A DNA stretch of 51,545 nt from an uncultured delta proteobacterium (GTDB taxonomy: Bacteria > Myxococcota_A > Polyangia > Polyangiales > Polyangiaceae), in contig CAITIQ010000320.1 in assembly GCA_903892415.1 (NCBI GenBank), forward strand, positions 1 through 51,545. Reading direction: 5' to 3'. Position 1 is the first letter of the stretch, and every line of letters begins with the position of its first letter. Shown here in pieces: positions 40,703 through 48,850 of this stretch. The translations under genes were made by a program, and so were the position numbers. The notes beneath the pieces were generated by a model. It made no database searches. It saw nothing but the letters and a program-made list of their open reading frames with translations, and had not been told where the DNA came from.

Positions 40703-42778
40703 TCAGGCCTCGTCCTTCGCTGTGGTAACGGCTTCACGTTCACGAAAGAGCCGTGCAGGGAGCGAGAGCGGCGCACCAGCGATCGCCCAGAGTTGCTCAC
40801 CCCAACCGCCCTCGGCCGCAGCTGCAACCACGGCCGGTTGCGCTGGCCGGTCCTTGAGCTTCCGATTGCGGGCGATGCGCGAAGCGACGAAGGCTGGCCC
40901 CCAGGGCAGCAAGATCAACATCGGACCAAACAAACCAAGCGAGCTATCAACCACGAACGGCCGCAGCAGCAGCGTTAGCAGCACAGGTAAGGCAACGGCC
41001 ATCAGCACGATCGGGCGGGACGCCGCGGCAACCCGTGCGGCTTGCTGCGGCTCACAAAGCATCAGGCTCAAACTGCTCCAAGCCGCCGCTGTTGCGAGCG
41101 CCCCAAGCAACCCTTGCGAGAGGGAGCTGGCAAAGCCCGCTAGCGCGATGCACCCTGCGGGTAGGGCCAGCCCCAAGATCGGAATCGGCAGACCGAGCGC
41201 CCACTCGACGAGGTTGCGCGATCCAGAAGCGGCGCCTGCCTCGGACGGAGCTGCCTCGGACGGAGCCTCCGCGGGCTGCGAGACGCGCGGTTCGGCGGCG
41301 CTCTTTTTCTTGGCGCGGTTCGCCTTCCCGCCCGCCGACTTCACGGAATTCGCTTCAGGTTCGGCGGCTGATTCGGCCGCAGGAGCTGCTTTCGGCGCAG
41401 TGCCCGACTCGCTGAGCGCGAAGCCGAGCAAGCCAACGGCGAGCAGCACCAAGGCGCCTGCTTCAGGGTTGCCGGTGAGCAGGCCAACCGCGCTGAGGCC
41501 GACAGCCGCTGCGGCGCCCGAGGCCCGCCGGAAGGCCGCCCACGCAAGCACGAGGGCCACCGCGCCGAGCCCCCAAAGCAGCAACGAGGTCGACCCGATC
41601 ACCGGCGTCAAGCGCGAGGCAGTAGCAACTAGACCGAGTTGGCCGAACAGCGCGAAAGGTTCAAGCTGACCGCCACGCCCGACGTGACCGACGACCGAAA
41701 GCACGAGGGCCAACACTAGCAAGCCCGCCCCGAACACCCCCACCCGCTGGCCGGCGATGCGTCGATTCGGAAGGGCCTGCATTCCCTCCGCAGGTTTGCC
41801 GCTGAAGGCACCTTTCGCGTCGACCTGAGCGCGCACTTCAACAAAGTTCAACGTGGAACCGACCAGGCCGATCACCATCTCTTCGCCGGCGCGAATGTTG
41901 ACCGTTTCGAGCACTGCCGCCTCAACACCTTCTCCAGCGATCAAGGCTCCGTCCCCCGGAACGATCACGACCTTCTGCAGGCCAACGGGGACCTCGAGTC
42001 GGGTGAACGGTGTACGGGCGATCGGGTTGGAGCGGGCGAGTTGCGCCTCGCTGGCCACCCCGAGATAGACGTCGGCACCAGGGTGCGAGAGCACGGTGAG
42101 GTAGCCCAGCGCTCGCGCGTCGGCGAGCGAACGCGTGCGCTCACCTTCCTCGCCTGAAACAGCGAAGCGCGCGCGGTAGTCCGAGAGATAACGTTGCTCA
42201 TCGAGCCACTGGCCGCCCAAGCTCCAGAACAAGAGCGCTGCGGCCGCCGTAACGGGCAGCAACGCCGAGAGGCGCAACGCCACCGTGCGCGTCTCCGCTG
42301 TCAGCGCGGCCGATGCGATGGCCAGGCCTGACCACAAAAGCGCAGTCGCAAAGCCATTCGCGAGCACGGCCGCGGTGGTAAGCGCACCAAACCAAAGCGC
42401 CGTCGCGAGCGTGAACGGGGCACGGCCGTGGAGCCGCTCGACTCGCAGCGCGCCTCCAATGGCGCCCGCGGTGAGCAGCAAAGCAGCGATCGCGAAACCG
42501 AGCGCCGGGCGGTCCAACTGATGTCCGAGCACCAAGTCTGCCGAGCCAACGCGGAACAGCCGCAGCACGGACGCGTCCACCACGGTTGCGCCCCGCAGCG
42601 CCGCCGGCATCGCGAGGAGCACTGGGAGAGAGGCCGCCAGCAAGGTCCCCGCTGCGAGTAGCAAAGGCAACGCGCCACGACGCCGGCCCAGCCACCGCAC
42701 GATCAAGCTTCCAACCAGCAGCACCAGCGGGGCAAGCGCGAGGGGCAAAGTCGCAGAGACGATCGAGAGGTCCACCAA
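40703..42778 (-). CDS. Degenerate NuoL-like membrane protein with inserted PEGA domain
   Basis: Membrane protein of 691 residues. Residues 80-165 resemble the start of NuoL (LVLGHQLDRPALGFAIAALL, FTLATALWFGALTTAAVLANGFATALLWSGLAIAS); where NuoL has W-E-G the sequence is W149-S150-G151, removing the key Glu. Residues about 222-280 match a PEGA domain (LGYLTVLSHPGADVYLG, ending with EVPVGLQKVVIVPGDG), a beta-rich surface module. A disordered Lys/Glu/Ala loop (about 460-520) and five or six further helices follow. It starts 36 bases after the ECF sigma gene, and its stop is two bases before the NuoM-like start. Confidence 0.75.
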   Translation of the reverse strand: MVDLSIVSATLPLALAPLVLLVGSLIVRWLGRRRGALPLLLAAGTLLAASLPVLLAMPAALRGATVVDASVLRLFRVGSADLVLGHQLDRPALGFAIAALLLTAGAIGGALRVERLHGRAPFTLATALWFGALTTAAVLANGFATALLWSGLAIASAALTAETRTVALRLSALLPVTAAAALLFWSLGGQWLDEQRYLSDYRARFAVSGEEGERTRSLADARALGYLTVLSHPGADVYLGVASEAQLARSNPIARTPFTRLEVPVGLQKVVIVPGDGALIAGEGVEAAVLETVNIRAGEEMVIGLVGSTLNFVEVRAQVDAKGAFSGKPAEGMQALPNRRIAGQRVGVFGAGLLVLALVLSVVGHVGRGGQLEPFALFGQLGLVATASRLTPVIGSTSLLLWGLGAVALVLAWAAFRRASGAAAAVGLSAVGLLTGNPEAGALVLLAVGLLGFALSESGTAPKAAPAAESAAEPEANSVKSAGGKANRAKKKSAAEPRVSQPAEAPSEAAPSEAGAASGSRNLVEWALGLPIPILGLALPAGCIALAGFASSLSQGLLGALATAAAWSSLSLMLCEPQQAARVAAASRPIVLMAVALPVLLTLLLRPFVVDSSLGLFGPMLILLPWGPAFVASRIARNRKLKDRPAQPAVVAAAAEGGWGEQLWAIAGAPLSLPARLFREREAVTTAKDEA

Positions 42779-42814
42779 GGCCCTGCGATGACGCAGTTTC
42801 GCCGCGGCGTCAGC

Positions 42815-43402
42815 TCAAAATGGTTCCGCGCGTTCGAGCGCTTCCTTGAGCGCGTGCAGCGCCCGAGCAGCTCGCGATTTCACGGTGCCGAGTGGTACGC
42901 CTTCACGCGCAGCGATCTCCGGATAGGAAAGCCCTTCGAAGAAGGCGATCTCCAAGGTGGCACGCTGAGCACTTGGTAAGGTGCCCAAAGCTTTGCGCAC
43001 CCGTTCACCCTCTCGCAGTGCAGAAAGGGAGCCCTCCAGGTCTCGTGGAGCCTCGGGCAGCTCGTGCCTCAGCTCCGCCTCAGCTATCTGCGCGCGACGA
43101 GAGCGCCGCCGCGCGCGATCCAGCGCCAAATTGCGCACCGCGGTGATCAACCACGCAGCAACGGAGCCGCGTGACGAGTGGTACTGATCGGCGCGCTTGG
43201 TGACCGCAACGAACGCGTCTTGAACGATGTCTTCGGCCTCAGCGGCGTCACGCAGAATCTTCATTGCGAGACCGAAGGCTGTCTGCCCGTGTGCCTCGTA
43301 AAGCACAGCAATCGCGGCGACATCCCCACGCTGGAGACGTTCCATGGCGGCGAGATCTGCAAGATCCCGATCAGCCTTGGAAACAGCCTCCACCTGGGTC
43401 AT
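42815..43402 (-). CDS. ECF-type RNA polymerase sigma factor
   Basis: Extracytoplasmic-function sigma factor of 195 residues. Sigma region 2 spans about residues 28-95 with ILRDAAEAEDIVQDAFVAVTK and SSRGSVAAWLITAVRNLALDRARRR; sigma region 4 spans about 135-185 with LPSAQRATLEIAFFEGLSYPEIAAREGVPLGTVKSRAARALHALKE. The start overlaps the engB stop by four bases (ATGA). The usual adjacent anti-sigma factor is missing: the next gene downstream is the NuoL-like membrane protein. Whether that protein or its partner senses a signal for the sigma factor is unknown. Confidence 0.92.
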   Translation of the reverse strand: MTQVEAVSKADRDLADLAAMERLQRGDVAAIAVLYEAHGQTAFGLAMKILRDAAEAEDIVQDAFVAVTKRADQYHSSRGSVAAWLITAVRNLALDRARRRSRRAQIAEAELRHELPEAPRDLEGSLSALREGERVRKALGTLPSAQRATLEIAFFEGLSYPEIAAREGVPLGTVKSRAARALHALKEALERAEPF

Positions 43403-44076
43403 GCCTCCCCTTGCACCGTTTTTGCGGCTAGCTCAGCGGCCTCCGCGCTGAAGCCTGCCACATGACGAATCCCGCGCCAGACCGCCTCATATCCCTCACG
43501 CGTCTCAGACGAGAAGCCGAGGACGGGAACGCCAGAGGCCTTCTTGAGCGCCGCGAGCGTGGAGGCCTTCTTCGAAGCTTGGATCTTGTCGACTTTCGTT
43601 GCCACCACCAGCACGCCGATGGGCGTGCTCTTGCGAGTCTGAGCGACGAACGTCAGAAGCTCGAGGTCGTCCTCCTCGAGCCCACGTCGGGAATCCACCA
43701 GCAGCACGAGCGCACGCAACGACGAGCGCTTCTTGAGGTAGTTCTCGATCAACTCCGCCCATTCCGAGCGCTCGCTCTTCGAGCGTTTGGCGAAGCCGTA
43801 GCCCGGTAGGTCCACGAGCACGAGGTTGAGGTTGTCGCGGGCCCGCGCGGTGAAGAAATTGATCTGCCGCGTACAGCCCGGCGTCGCGCTCACGCGCACC
43901 AAGCCACGGCGACTCGCCAAGGTGTTGATGAGGGAGGACTTGCCGACGTTGGAGCGGCCTGCAAAGGCGATCTCCGCGCCGGTCACTTGCAGGGTGGCCT
44001 CGTCGGCGGGGCGCGCGATGGCTCCGACAAACTCGGCGTCGATGATGTCACAGGGAAGCGAGACTGAACGCGTCAT
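43399..44076 (-). CDS. engB: Ribosome biogenesis GTPase EngB (YsxC/YihA)
   Basis: TrmE-Era-type GTPase needed for large-subunit assembly in several bacteria, 225 residues. G1 is AFAGRSNVGKSSLIN, G2 the TPGCTRQINF segment, G3 VDLPGYGFAK, G4 ATKVDK, all canonical. The ATG at 44076 overlaps the DUF971 stop by four bases, and the stop overlaps the ECF sigma start by four bases, so three genes are translationally coupled. The N-terminal open frame to 44433 belongs to the overlapping DUF971 gene. Confidence 0.94.
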   Translation of the reverse strand: MTRSVSLPCDIIDAEFVGAIARPADEATLQVTGAEIAFAGRSNVGKSSLINTLASRRGLVRVSATPGCTRQINFFTARARDNLNLVLVDLPGYGFAKRSKSERSEWAELIENYLKKRSSLRALVLLVDSRRGLEEDDLELLTFVAQTRKSTPIGVLVVATKVDKIQASKKASTLAALKKASGVPVLGFSSETREGYEAVWRGIRHVAGFSAEAAELAAKTVQGEA

Positions 44077-44414
44077 GGGGAAACGACCTTGAACTCCGAA
44101 TGGGGTGCACACTCGGAGCATTGGCAGAGCGCGCGCAAATAGCGAAATGTGTAGATACCGGTTGCGTGCTGATCGGCCCAGGTGAAGGAAAAGGCGTAGT
44201 TGCCCACCTGCTCGATGCTCATGAGTTCCAGGTTGCCACCCGGGACGAACTTGGTGTTGCCGCCGTGACCCTGACAGTGCGCACAAGGGCAATAGCCCCG
44301 CAAAATCTCGTGAGGGATGGGGGAGACATGCCCGTCCAACCAGGTAAGCTCGATGACGCGTGCGCCGTGAGGCGCTTTGACTCCCGTTGGGGAATGTCGA
44401 GGTGAGGCCATCAT
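44073..44414 (-). CDS. DUF971-domain protein (gamma-butyrobetaine hydroxylase-like N-terminal domain)
   Basis: Small protein of 113 residues, first gene of the apparent operon. The fold-characteristic stretch VIELTWLDGHVSPIPHEILRGYCPCAHCQGHGG and LMSIEQVGNYAFSFTWADQHATGIYTFRYLRALC match the DUF971 family. Cys clusters CPCAHC and CQCSEC could bind zinc or an iron-sulfur cluster, which is more Cys than most members have. Two in-frame ATGs occur (44414, 44411). The divergent metallophosphoesterase starts 58 bases upstream. Role unknown. Confidence 0.85.
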   Translation of the reverse strand: MMASPRHSPTGVKAPHGARVIELTWLDGHVSPIPHEILRGYCPCAHCQGHGGNTKFVPGGNLELMSIEQVGNYAFSFTWADQHATGIYTFRYLRALCQCSECAPHSEFKVVSP

Positions 44415-44471
44415 GGCGCGCCGTGGGTAGCACGTCCGGAGCCGAGCGATAATCCAGTCGATGGATCTTTG

Positions 44472-45647
44472 ATGAGTCCCCGCCTTCGTCTGGACCCTAC
44501 GCAAAAACTGTTCGTGTTCACGTTTGTGAGCCACCTACTCCCTGGCTGGACGCTGGCAAGGTTGCTTGCGCCGAGCGGTTTTTGGGCTCTCGCAGTGATT
44601 TTTGCCTTCGCCTGGAGCGCGCTCCTGCGAGGACGCTTGAAGCTCGTCTTCAACGACCGCCCTACCACCGCACTGCGTGCTCTCTTTGAGCGAGCCTACT
44701 TCGCAGAATGGGCTGGCGCTGCCGGGTGCAGCCTGCTGCTGGCCCCCGCCGTCGGCAGCTTCGTACTGTTGAACCGACCGTGGCTGGAAGCGCTGCCAGT
44801 TGCCCTCGGTGGTTACGCGGTGGGGGTGTTCGCGGTGTTCTTTCGCGCGCAAAGGGTCGTCGTACGTAGAGAGGTCGCCTCGGTCTCGAAGCTGCCAGCT
44901 GCGTTCGATGGCTACCGTATGGTGCAGCTCTCCGACTTGCATGTTGGCTCGCTCTTTCGTGGCGCACGAGTGCGCGAGTTAGCGGTTCGCGTGAACCAGC
45001 TGAGTCCGGACTTGGTCGTGCTGACTGGGGACTACGTCACGACCGGCAACCGGTTTCACCAAGAGGTCGCCGAGGCGCTCGGCGAGCTCAACGCGACGGA
45101 TGGCGTACTCGCGGTGTTGGGGAATCACGACAACTTCGGCGAGCGCGAGCCGTTGCTCACGGCCTTTGCGCAGGTTGGGATTCGCGTGCTGCACAACGAT
45201 GCGGCCTTCATTCAACGGAACGGCGGGGAGCTGTGCGTGGTGGGCATCGATGACACTTACACCCGGAAAGCCGACGTGAAGCTGGCTCTTGAGCGCGCCC
45301 AGCGAGTACCCGAGCTAGCCCTGGTGCACGACCCGCGAGTCTTCGACGAGCTCGCCAAGCACGGTGTTCCGCTCGTACTCGCTGGGCACACTCACTGGGG
45401 GCAGATCGGAGTGCCGCTCTTGAGTCCGTGGTTCAACCTCGGCAGACTGATCTTCAAACAGCGGACGGTCACGGCGAGCGTCGGCGCTTCACGGTTACTG
45501 GTCCACCCGGGCATTGGCACCACGGGGTTGCCCATTCGCTTTGGCGTGGCCCCAGCGATCTACGTGGTTGAACTGCGTCAGGCTCCGGCCGCGGACGAGC
45601 CAGCGGCCGAATCGATGAACGCCCCGAGCGAACGGAAGCGTACGTAG
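44472..45647 (+). CDS. Membrane-anchored metallophosphoesterase (YkuE/YaeI-like)
   Basis: Calcineurin-like phosphoesterase of 391 residues. The N-terminal third has three or four helices (about 15-135); the catalytic domain has all metal motifs: QLSDLHVGS, LTGDYV, LGNHDN, VHDP and LAGHTHWGQIGVP. YkuE/YaeI-type enzymes with this layout include membrane lipid phosphatases, though the substrate here is unknown. Only the last 70 bases overlap the accA end. The ATG at 44472 is chosen over a TTG one codon earlier. Divergent from DUF971. Confidence 0.88.
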   Translation: MSPRLRLDPTQKLFVFTFVSHLLPGWTLARLLAPSGFWALAVIFAFAWSALLRGRLKLVFNDRPTTALRALFERAYFAEWAGAAGCSLLLAPAVGSFVLLNRPWLEALPVALGGYAVGVFAVFFRAQRVVVRREVASVSKLPAAFDGYRMVQLSDLHVGSLFRGARVRELAVRVNQLSPDLVVLTGDYVTTGNRFHQEVAEALGELNATDGVLAVLGNHDNFGEREPLLTAFAQVGIRVLHNDAAFIQRNGGELCVVGIDDTYTRKADVKLALERAQRVPELALVHDPRVFDELAKHGVPLVLAGHTHWGQIGVPLLSPWFNLGRLIFKQRTVTASVGASRLLVHPGIGTTGLPIRFGVAPAIYVVELRQAPAADEPAAESMNAPSERKRT

Positions 45648-46555
45648 CGGTCGTCCACCAGCTGCTCCGGCGACAACTTCGACAGCGCCGTTAGGTGCGA
45701 GCTGATTGCAGCCCGGAGCAACCCAGCTGCGGCGTCGTGGTCTTGATGTGCTCCGCCCGGCGGCTCGGCGACGATCTCATCCACCACACGGTGCCGCAAC
45801 AGATCGGGCGCGGTGAGCTTCAGGCAGTCTGCTGCGTCTTCTGTGCGGGTGCCGTCTTTCCAAAGAATGGCCGCGCAGCCTTCGGGGGAAATCACCGAGT
45901 AGCAACCGAACTCGAGCACGAGCACGCGATTCGCCACGCCCAAGGCCAACGCGCCACCGGAGCCGCCTTCCCCGATCACCGAGGCGATCACCGGGACCTT
46001 CACCACAGCCAGCGCCGCGAGCGCCGCGCCAATGGCTTCACTTTGCCCACGCTCTTCAGCGCCGATTCCCGGGTACGCGCCCGGGGTGTCGATGAAGGTC
46101 AAGATCGGCAAGGAGAAGCGGTCCGCGAGTTCATAAAGACGGATCGCCTTTCGGTAGCCCTCGGGGTGGGGCATGCCGAAGTTGCGCTTCATGTTCTCCT
46201 TCGTCCCTCGGCCTTTTTGGTGTCCAACCACGACCACCGAGCGGCCCTCGAACTTGCCCAGTCCGCCGACGATGCTGGCGTCCTCGGCGAAGCGCCGGTC
46301 CCCCTTCAACTCGACGAAGTCAGTGATGAAGCGCTTGATGTAGTCGAGCGTGTACGGCCGACTCGCGTGGCGCGAGACCTGGACCTTCTGCATCGGCGTG
46401 AGCCCGCCAAACACCTCGTCCGCCATGCGCCGAATCTCGACGTCAATCAACGCCAGCTCGCCAGCGAGAACTGCGTCTTCCCCAACCAAGGGGCGCAATT
46501 GCCGAGCTTTCTCAATCAGCTCGGCGACCGACTTTTCAAACGGAAGAACGACCAT
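45578..46555 (-). CDS. accA: Acetyl-CoA carboxylase carboxyltransferase subunit alpha
   Basis: Alpha subunit of the carboxyltransferase that makes malonyl-CoA in fatty acid synthesis, 325 residues, standard length. Diagnostic stretches are VELKGDRRFAEDASIVGGLG, MKRNFGMPHPEGYRKAIRL, FIDTPGAYPGIGAEERGQSEAIG, SVIGEGGSGGALALGVANRVLVLEFGCYSVISPEGCAAILWKD, with the oxyanion glycines intact. The C-terminus overlaps the convergent phosphoesterase gene by 70 bases. It lies 18 bases after the cyclase gene, so both may be co-transcribed. Confidence 0.96.
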   Translation of the reverse strand: MVVLPFEKSVAELIEKARQLRPLVGEDAVLAGELALIDVEIRRMADEVFGGLTPMQKVQVSRHASRPYTLDYIKRFITDFVELKGDRRFAEDASIVGGLGKFEGRSVVVVGHQKGRGTKENMKRNFGMPHPEGYRKAIRLYELADRFSLPILTFIDTPGAYPGIGAEERGQSEAIGAALAALAVVKVPVIASVIGEGGSGGALALGVANRVLVLEFGCYSVISPEGCAAILWKDGTRTEDAADCLKLTAPDLLRHRVVDEIVAEPPGGAHQDHDAAAGLLRAAISSHLTALSKLSPEQLVDDRYVRFRSLGAFIDSAAGSSAAGA

Positions 46556-46580
46556 GGCTATCAGTGATGGCTGTCAGTGA
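46555..46580. repeat. Tandem 13-base duplication at the cyclase/accA junction
   Basis: TGGCTATCAGTGA is followed directly by TGGCTGTCAGTGA, differing at one base. The pair spans the accA start codon region and the end of the cyclase gene, so the cyclase stop (TGA on the minus strand) and the leader of accA come from one duplicated segment. This is a small, probably recent event. Confidence 0.75.
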
Positions 46581-48739
46581 TTGGTGGGGATGATGGCGGA
46601 GGTTGGCTCCGCAGCAAAGATGTTCGGCACGGCCACTTTGAGCGCGCGCCGAAGCACGTTGTAAACCCGCAACGGCTTCTCTTTGCCTTTCACCTTGGCA
46701 GGCGCCAGCTCCTCGACCTCGAACTTGTTCTTAAGCCGGACCAGCGTGTTTTCACTGACGATGATTTGACCGCTGAGCGCGACCGAGCAGAGGCGCGCCG
46801 AGGTGTTCGCCGTGTCACCGATCACCGTGTACGAGAGCGCTTTGGAGCTCCCGATGTAGCCCGCGACGACAGGCCCCGTGTGGATTCCAATGCCGACGGC
46901 GAGCGGCTGAACCTCACGCTCCATGCGCTGACGGTTGAACTGCCCCAGCACCTCGGCCATCTCCAACGCGCTCTCGACCGAACGCACTGCATCATCCGGG
47001 CTCTGCACCGGGGCGCCCCACAGCGCGAGGATGCCGTCACCCATGAACTTGTCGAGGGTGCCGTCGTACTTGAAGATGGTGTCCACCATCAGCTCGAAAT
47101 ACTCGTTCAGCATCTCGACCAGCACCTCTGGGGTCGAGCCCTCGCTCATGCGCGTAAATCCGCGGATGTCGCTGTTGAAGACAGTGCATTCCTCGACTCG
47201 CTGACCGCCCTGCTTCACCTCGAGTTGACCGCTGATCACGCGCTCGGCGATGTTGGGCGAGAGCAACCGACTGAGCCGCTCACGCGAGACGATCTCGGCC
47301 TCCACCTTCTTACCGAGGATGTTGATTTCGATGAAGCGCGCGGCCTGGTTGGTGACCGTTTGAATCAACTCCAAGTCCTTCGCTTGGAAGCGCGCGAGCG
47401 TCTCCGAATCGAGCCAGATCACGCCGAGGACTTCATTGTCGTGCTGGAGCAGCGGCGCCACGATGGCCGAGCTGATGCGATTGAGGATCATGCTCTTACC
47501 CTTGGATGCGGCGAAGTCCATCGCGGCGTCGTGGGTCAGCACCGCAGCGCGCTCTTTGACAACGTGGTTCAGAATCGTTGAAGAGACCGTAATGGGCGTG
47601 TTGGTCCCGTCTCGCCGCTTGCTGGCGCACAGCTGCAGCTCCCCTGCCTCGTTGCGCAAGAAGATGACCGCACGGTCTGCGCTGATGAACTTGAGGACGG
47701 AGGTAAGAATCTTGTCGAGCAGCTTGGTGGTGTCTCGCTCGATGCCGATGGCGTGGGACAGCTCGTGCGAGAGCCGCAGCCGCTCGTAGTCGGCGCGCAG
47801 CTGGTTGACGTCGTTTGCGATGCGGTCGAACGAGAGGAACCCCTTTTCGACCGCGTCGATCTGCGTGCCGATCTGGCGCTCTTGATCACTGATCGAGATG
47901 TTGGCAGCAACGGGAGGAGGAACGAAGCCGTTGAGACTGCCCCCGCGCACCGTAAGATTCGCGGCCGGCACACCAGCCAAGACCGAGCGCGGGTTGGGTA
48001 GCGGAGCGGTCCCACCCGGGGGGTACTGACCCGAAGAGGGAACACCGTGGCCCCCAGTGGAGGGCGCCTGGGAGCCGGGCATCTGCGAACCGGGCATCTG
48101 CGAACCAGGCATCTGCGAACCAGGCGGCGGAATCGACCCGGGATGCCGTTGCGCTGGGGGATAGCCGTAGCCCTGCGGCTGCTGCATGTGTGGCGGCATG
48201 CCGGGCTGCTGCGGCGGCATACCAGGTTGTTGCGGCCGCATACCCTGGCTCGGAACCTGACCTTGAACCGAGTGCGGAGCGTGTTGATGGGGCTGCCCAC
48301 CAAACGGGATGGCAGCCGATTGGGCCATCGGCGATTGAGCGCCCCAAAAGCCCGGTCGCGGTGGCGGCTGCTGGTTGGGCGGCTGGTTGACCTGCCCCGG
48401 ATAAGGGTTGACGTTTGCCACCGGGCCGCCCATCGGCGCAACGCCATGCAGAGCCGGGCCCTCTTCGAAACGGCCTCGGGTAGCGCCCAGGGCAATTTCA
48501 TCACCGTGCTTCAGGGCGGCCTCGCCTCGAACGCGCTCTCCGTTGATGAAGGTGCCGTTGAGGCTACCAAGGTCCCGAAGAACGTAGGTTTCACCACGTA
48601 GCTCGATGATGCAGTGCTCTTTCGAGACGATCTTGTCGAGCAGCTGAATGGTGTTGTTCGGGTGCCGACCCAGCGAATTCACAGGACGAAGCTCGACGGG
48701 TTGGGTTCCGTCAGCTGTCATGAGCGTAAGCCGAGCCAT
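46574..48739 (-). CDS. FHA-GAF class III adenylate/guanylate cyclase
   Basis: Signalling protein of 721 residues. Residues 1-90 are an FHA phosphothreonine-binding domain (SLGRHPNN, VSKEHCIIE, LRDLGSLNGTFING). Residues 100-255 are a Pro/Gln/Met-rich linker with tandem MPGSQ and QPGMPP repeats. A GAF domain spans about 335-490. The cyclase domain (about 525-690) has FNSDIRGFTRMSE and LDKFMGDGILALWGAP (metal Asp residues and substrate Lys), and VIGDTANTSARLC (transition-state Arg). All catalytic residues are present. ATG 48739 is used; 124 upstream codons overlap the divergent FHA gene and are disregarded. Confidence 0.92.
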   Translation of the reverse strand: MARLTLMTADGTQPVELRPVNSLGRHPNNTIQLLDKIVSKEHCIIELRGETYVLRDLGSLNGTFINGERVRGEAALKHGDEIALGATRGRFEEGPALHGVAPMGGPVANVNPYPGQVNQPPNQQPPPRPGFWGAQSPMAQSAAIPFGGQPHQHAPHSVQGQVPSQGMRPQQPGMPPQQPGMPPHMQQPQGYGYPPAQRHPGSIPPPGSQMPGSQMPGSQMPGSQAPSTGGHGVPSSGQYPPGGTAPLPNPRSVLAGVPAANLTVRGGSLNGFVPPPVAANISISDQERQIGTQIDAVEKGFLSFDRIANDVNQLRADYERLRLSHELSHAIGIERDTTKLLDKILTSVLKFISADRAVIFLRNEAGELQLCASKRRDGTNTPITVSSTILNHVVKERAAVLTHDAAMDFAASKGKSMILNRISSAIVAPLLQHDNEVLGVIWLDSETLARFQAKDLELIQTVTNQAARFIEINILGKKVEAEIVSRERLSRLLSPNIAERVISGQLEVKQGGQRVEECTVFNSDIRGFTRMSEGSTPEVLVEMLNEYFELMVDTIFKYDGTLDKFMGDGILALWGAPVQSPDDAVRSVESALEMAEVLGQFNRQRMEREVQPLAVGIGIHTGPVVAGYIGSSKALSYTVIGDTANTSARLCSVALSGQIIVSENTLVRLKNKFEVEELAPAKVKGKEKPLRVYNVLRRALKVAVPNIFAAEPTSAIIPTNH
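48075..48119. repeat. Three 15-base tandem repeats inside the cyclase linker
   Basis: The unit CCGGGCATCTGCGAA repeats three times with one change, encoding MPGSQ three times on the minus strand. It marks a length-variable linker between the FHA and GAF domains. In-frame, so the protein is not disrupted. Confidence 0.85.
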
Positions 48740-48850
48740 ATAGGGCGAGGAGCTTATCCGGCCTTGGCGGTCGGAACCAGTGCCAACAGCCGCTGCCCAG
48801 GGGTCCGGCCGAAAGTTGGCCCGATTCGCTGAGCATCGCAATGGTAAGGC

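Noticed and set aside
38628..42778. Genuine respiratory complex I or Dab bicarbonate-uptake genes
   Set aside because: No other nuo genes, no DabA-like gene, key channel residues appear missing, and extra surface domains are present.
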